From Xiphophorus maculatus (Eukaryota > Chordata > Actinopteri > Cyprinodontiformes > Poeciliidae), in NCBI RefSeq assembly GCF_002775205.1, contig NC_036443.1:14767373-14831372 (forward strand): a DNA stretch of 64,000 nucleotides, in the 5' to 3' direction. Below, piece by piece: positions 47,090 through 64,000 of this stretch; the stretch's first letter is position 1, and the number at the start of each line of letters is the position of its first letter. Made by a program: the position numbers and the translations under genes. The notes under the pieces were generated by a model that searched no databases, had not been told where the DNA came from, and saw only the letters and a list, made by a program, of their open reading frames with translations.

Positions 47090-47528
47090 ATTCACTTGAA
47101 GATCTTCAGAGAAAAAAATCTTCAGCTTTCACAGGAGATGTGAAAACCCCTGGATCAGTGTGCTGCTTGACAAACATGTCAATTCCTTTGGGTTCTGCTA
47201 CACAAGTGGATTTTGACAAACATGTAGAAAAATTAGGATAAGGACACTAGAGACAAAAGCTATTCTTTAGTGCCTGTGCTGTCATCCTTATGAATTACTG
47301 AGTAGAATATTAGAATAAGACACAAATGAGGAAAAAGTAGACAAGAGGGGGAGAAAGTCTGCAATCTAAACCAACTGTAACCTGAATCACAGATAAAGAA
47401 CCTTCCAGAACAAAAGTGGTGACTGGTTGACCACAGAAACAGAGAGAGACGGGGACTGACGGAGGAGCAAGGGTTTGGAGGAGGAGGCGAAGGAGGAAGT
47501 CTCGAAGGTTTGGGAAAGACCTTTCTCC
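47090..47528 (+). promoter_or_regulatory. WNK3 5' UTR (exon 2 part) with five upstream ORFs
   Basis: The exon opens after the acceptor TTTGTCTTGCAG at 47089. Before the main start are five AUGs, each closed before 47529: ATG-TGA at 47138-47143, a 21-codon frame at 47176-47241, ATG-TAG at 47222-47227, a 3-codon frame at 47290-47301, and a 4-codon frame at 47326-47340. Two are bare start-stop elements. If present in the mRNA they should lower WNK3 translation. Confidence 0.6.

Positions 47529-64000
<16,472 letters not shown>

Noticed and set aside
47047..47241. 64-codon open frame upstream of WNK3
   Set aside because: It crosses the acceptor at 47089. Only the last 21 codons from the ATG at 47176 can be in the mRNA, and they are treated as a uORF.
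47475..47528. In-frame N-terminal extension of WNK3
   Set aside because: The extension would begin at TTG, not ATG. The first in-frame ATG is 47529, and its product matches the known WNK3 N-terminus.

Overview
The window is eukaryotic and almost certainly from a ray-finned (teleost) fish. The evidence is three intron-rich vertebrate genes with GT-AG introns, long (TG)n, (CA)n and (TA)n microsatellites, and a dense layer of decayed Tc1/mariner, hAT, LINE, tRNA-SINE and Ty3/gypsy elements of the kind common in fish. Species cannot be read from the sequence.

Layout. Positions 1-138 look like the last coding exon of an unidentified plus-strand gene, followed by a poly(A) signal. About 16 kb follows in which I can support only microsatellites and transposon remnants. 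IDH3G (isocitrate dehydrogenase 3, non-catalytic gamma subunit) then lies on the minus strand, 13 coding exons between 23704 and 16509. FAM3A lies head-to-head with it on the plus strand, a non-coding exon plus 9 coding exons ending at 33445. Between them is a short shared promoter with CACGTG, NRF1-like and ETS/GABP-like sites.

From 33857 to 36332, on the minus strand, sits an unusual composite: a spliced, broken piece of a MYH9-like non-muscle myosin tail joined in frame to a 5'-truncated Ty3/gypsy reverse transcriptase/RNase H, then a polypurine tract and a 3' LTR. A GC-rich, CpG-rich block at 39200-39540 is the probable promoter and first exon of WNK3 (plus strand). The WNK3 start codon is at 47529. 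Ten coding exons are read to the right edge (796 codons, gene incomplete), covering the whole kinase domain, the PF2-like domain and an acidic KLHL3-type degron.

How the genes relate. IDH3G is a mitochondrial TCA-cycle subunit. FAM3A is a small secreted or mitochondria-associated metabolic regulator. Their shared promoter suggests co-regulation. WNK3 is an unrelated chloride-sensing kinase controlling cation-chloride cotransporters. No new multi-gene system was found. The most unusual structures are the myosin-retrotransposon chimera, a nested hAT-in-Tc1 insertion with intact 8-bp target duplications in FAM3A intron 4, the upstream ORFs in front of WNK3, a 12-nt micro-exon in IDH3G, and a scatter of near-perfect short hairpins.
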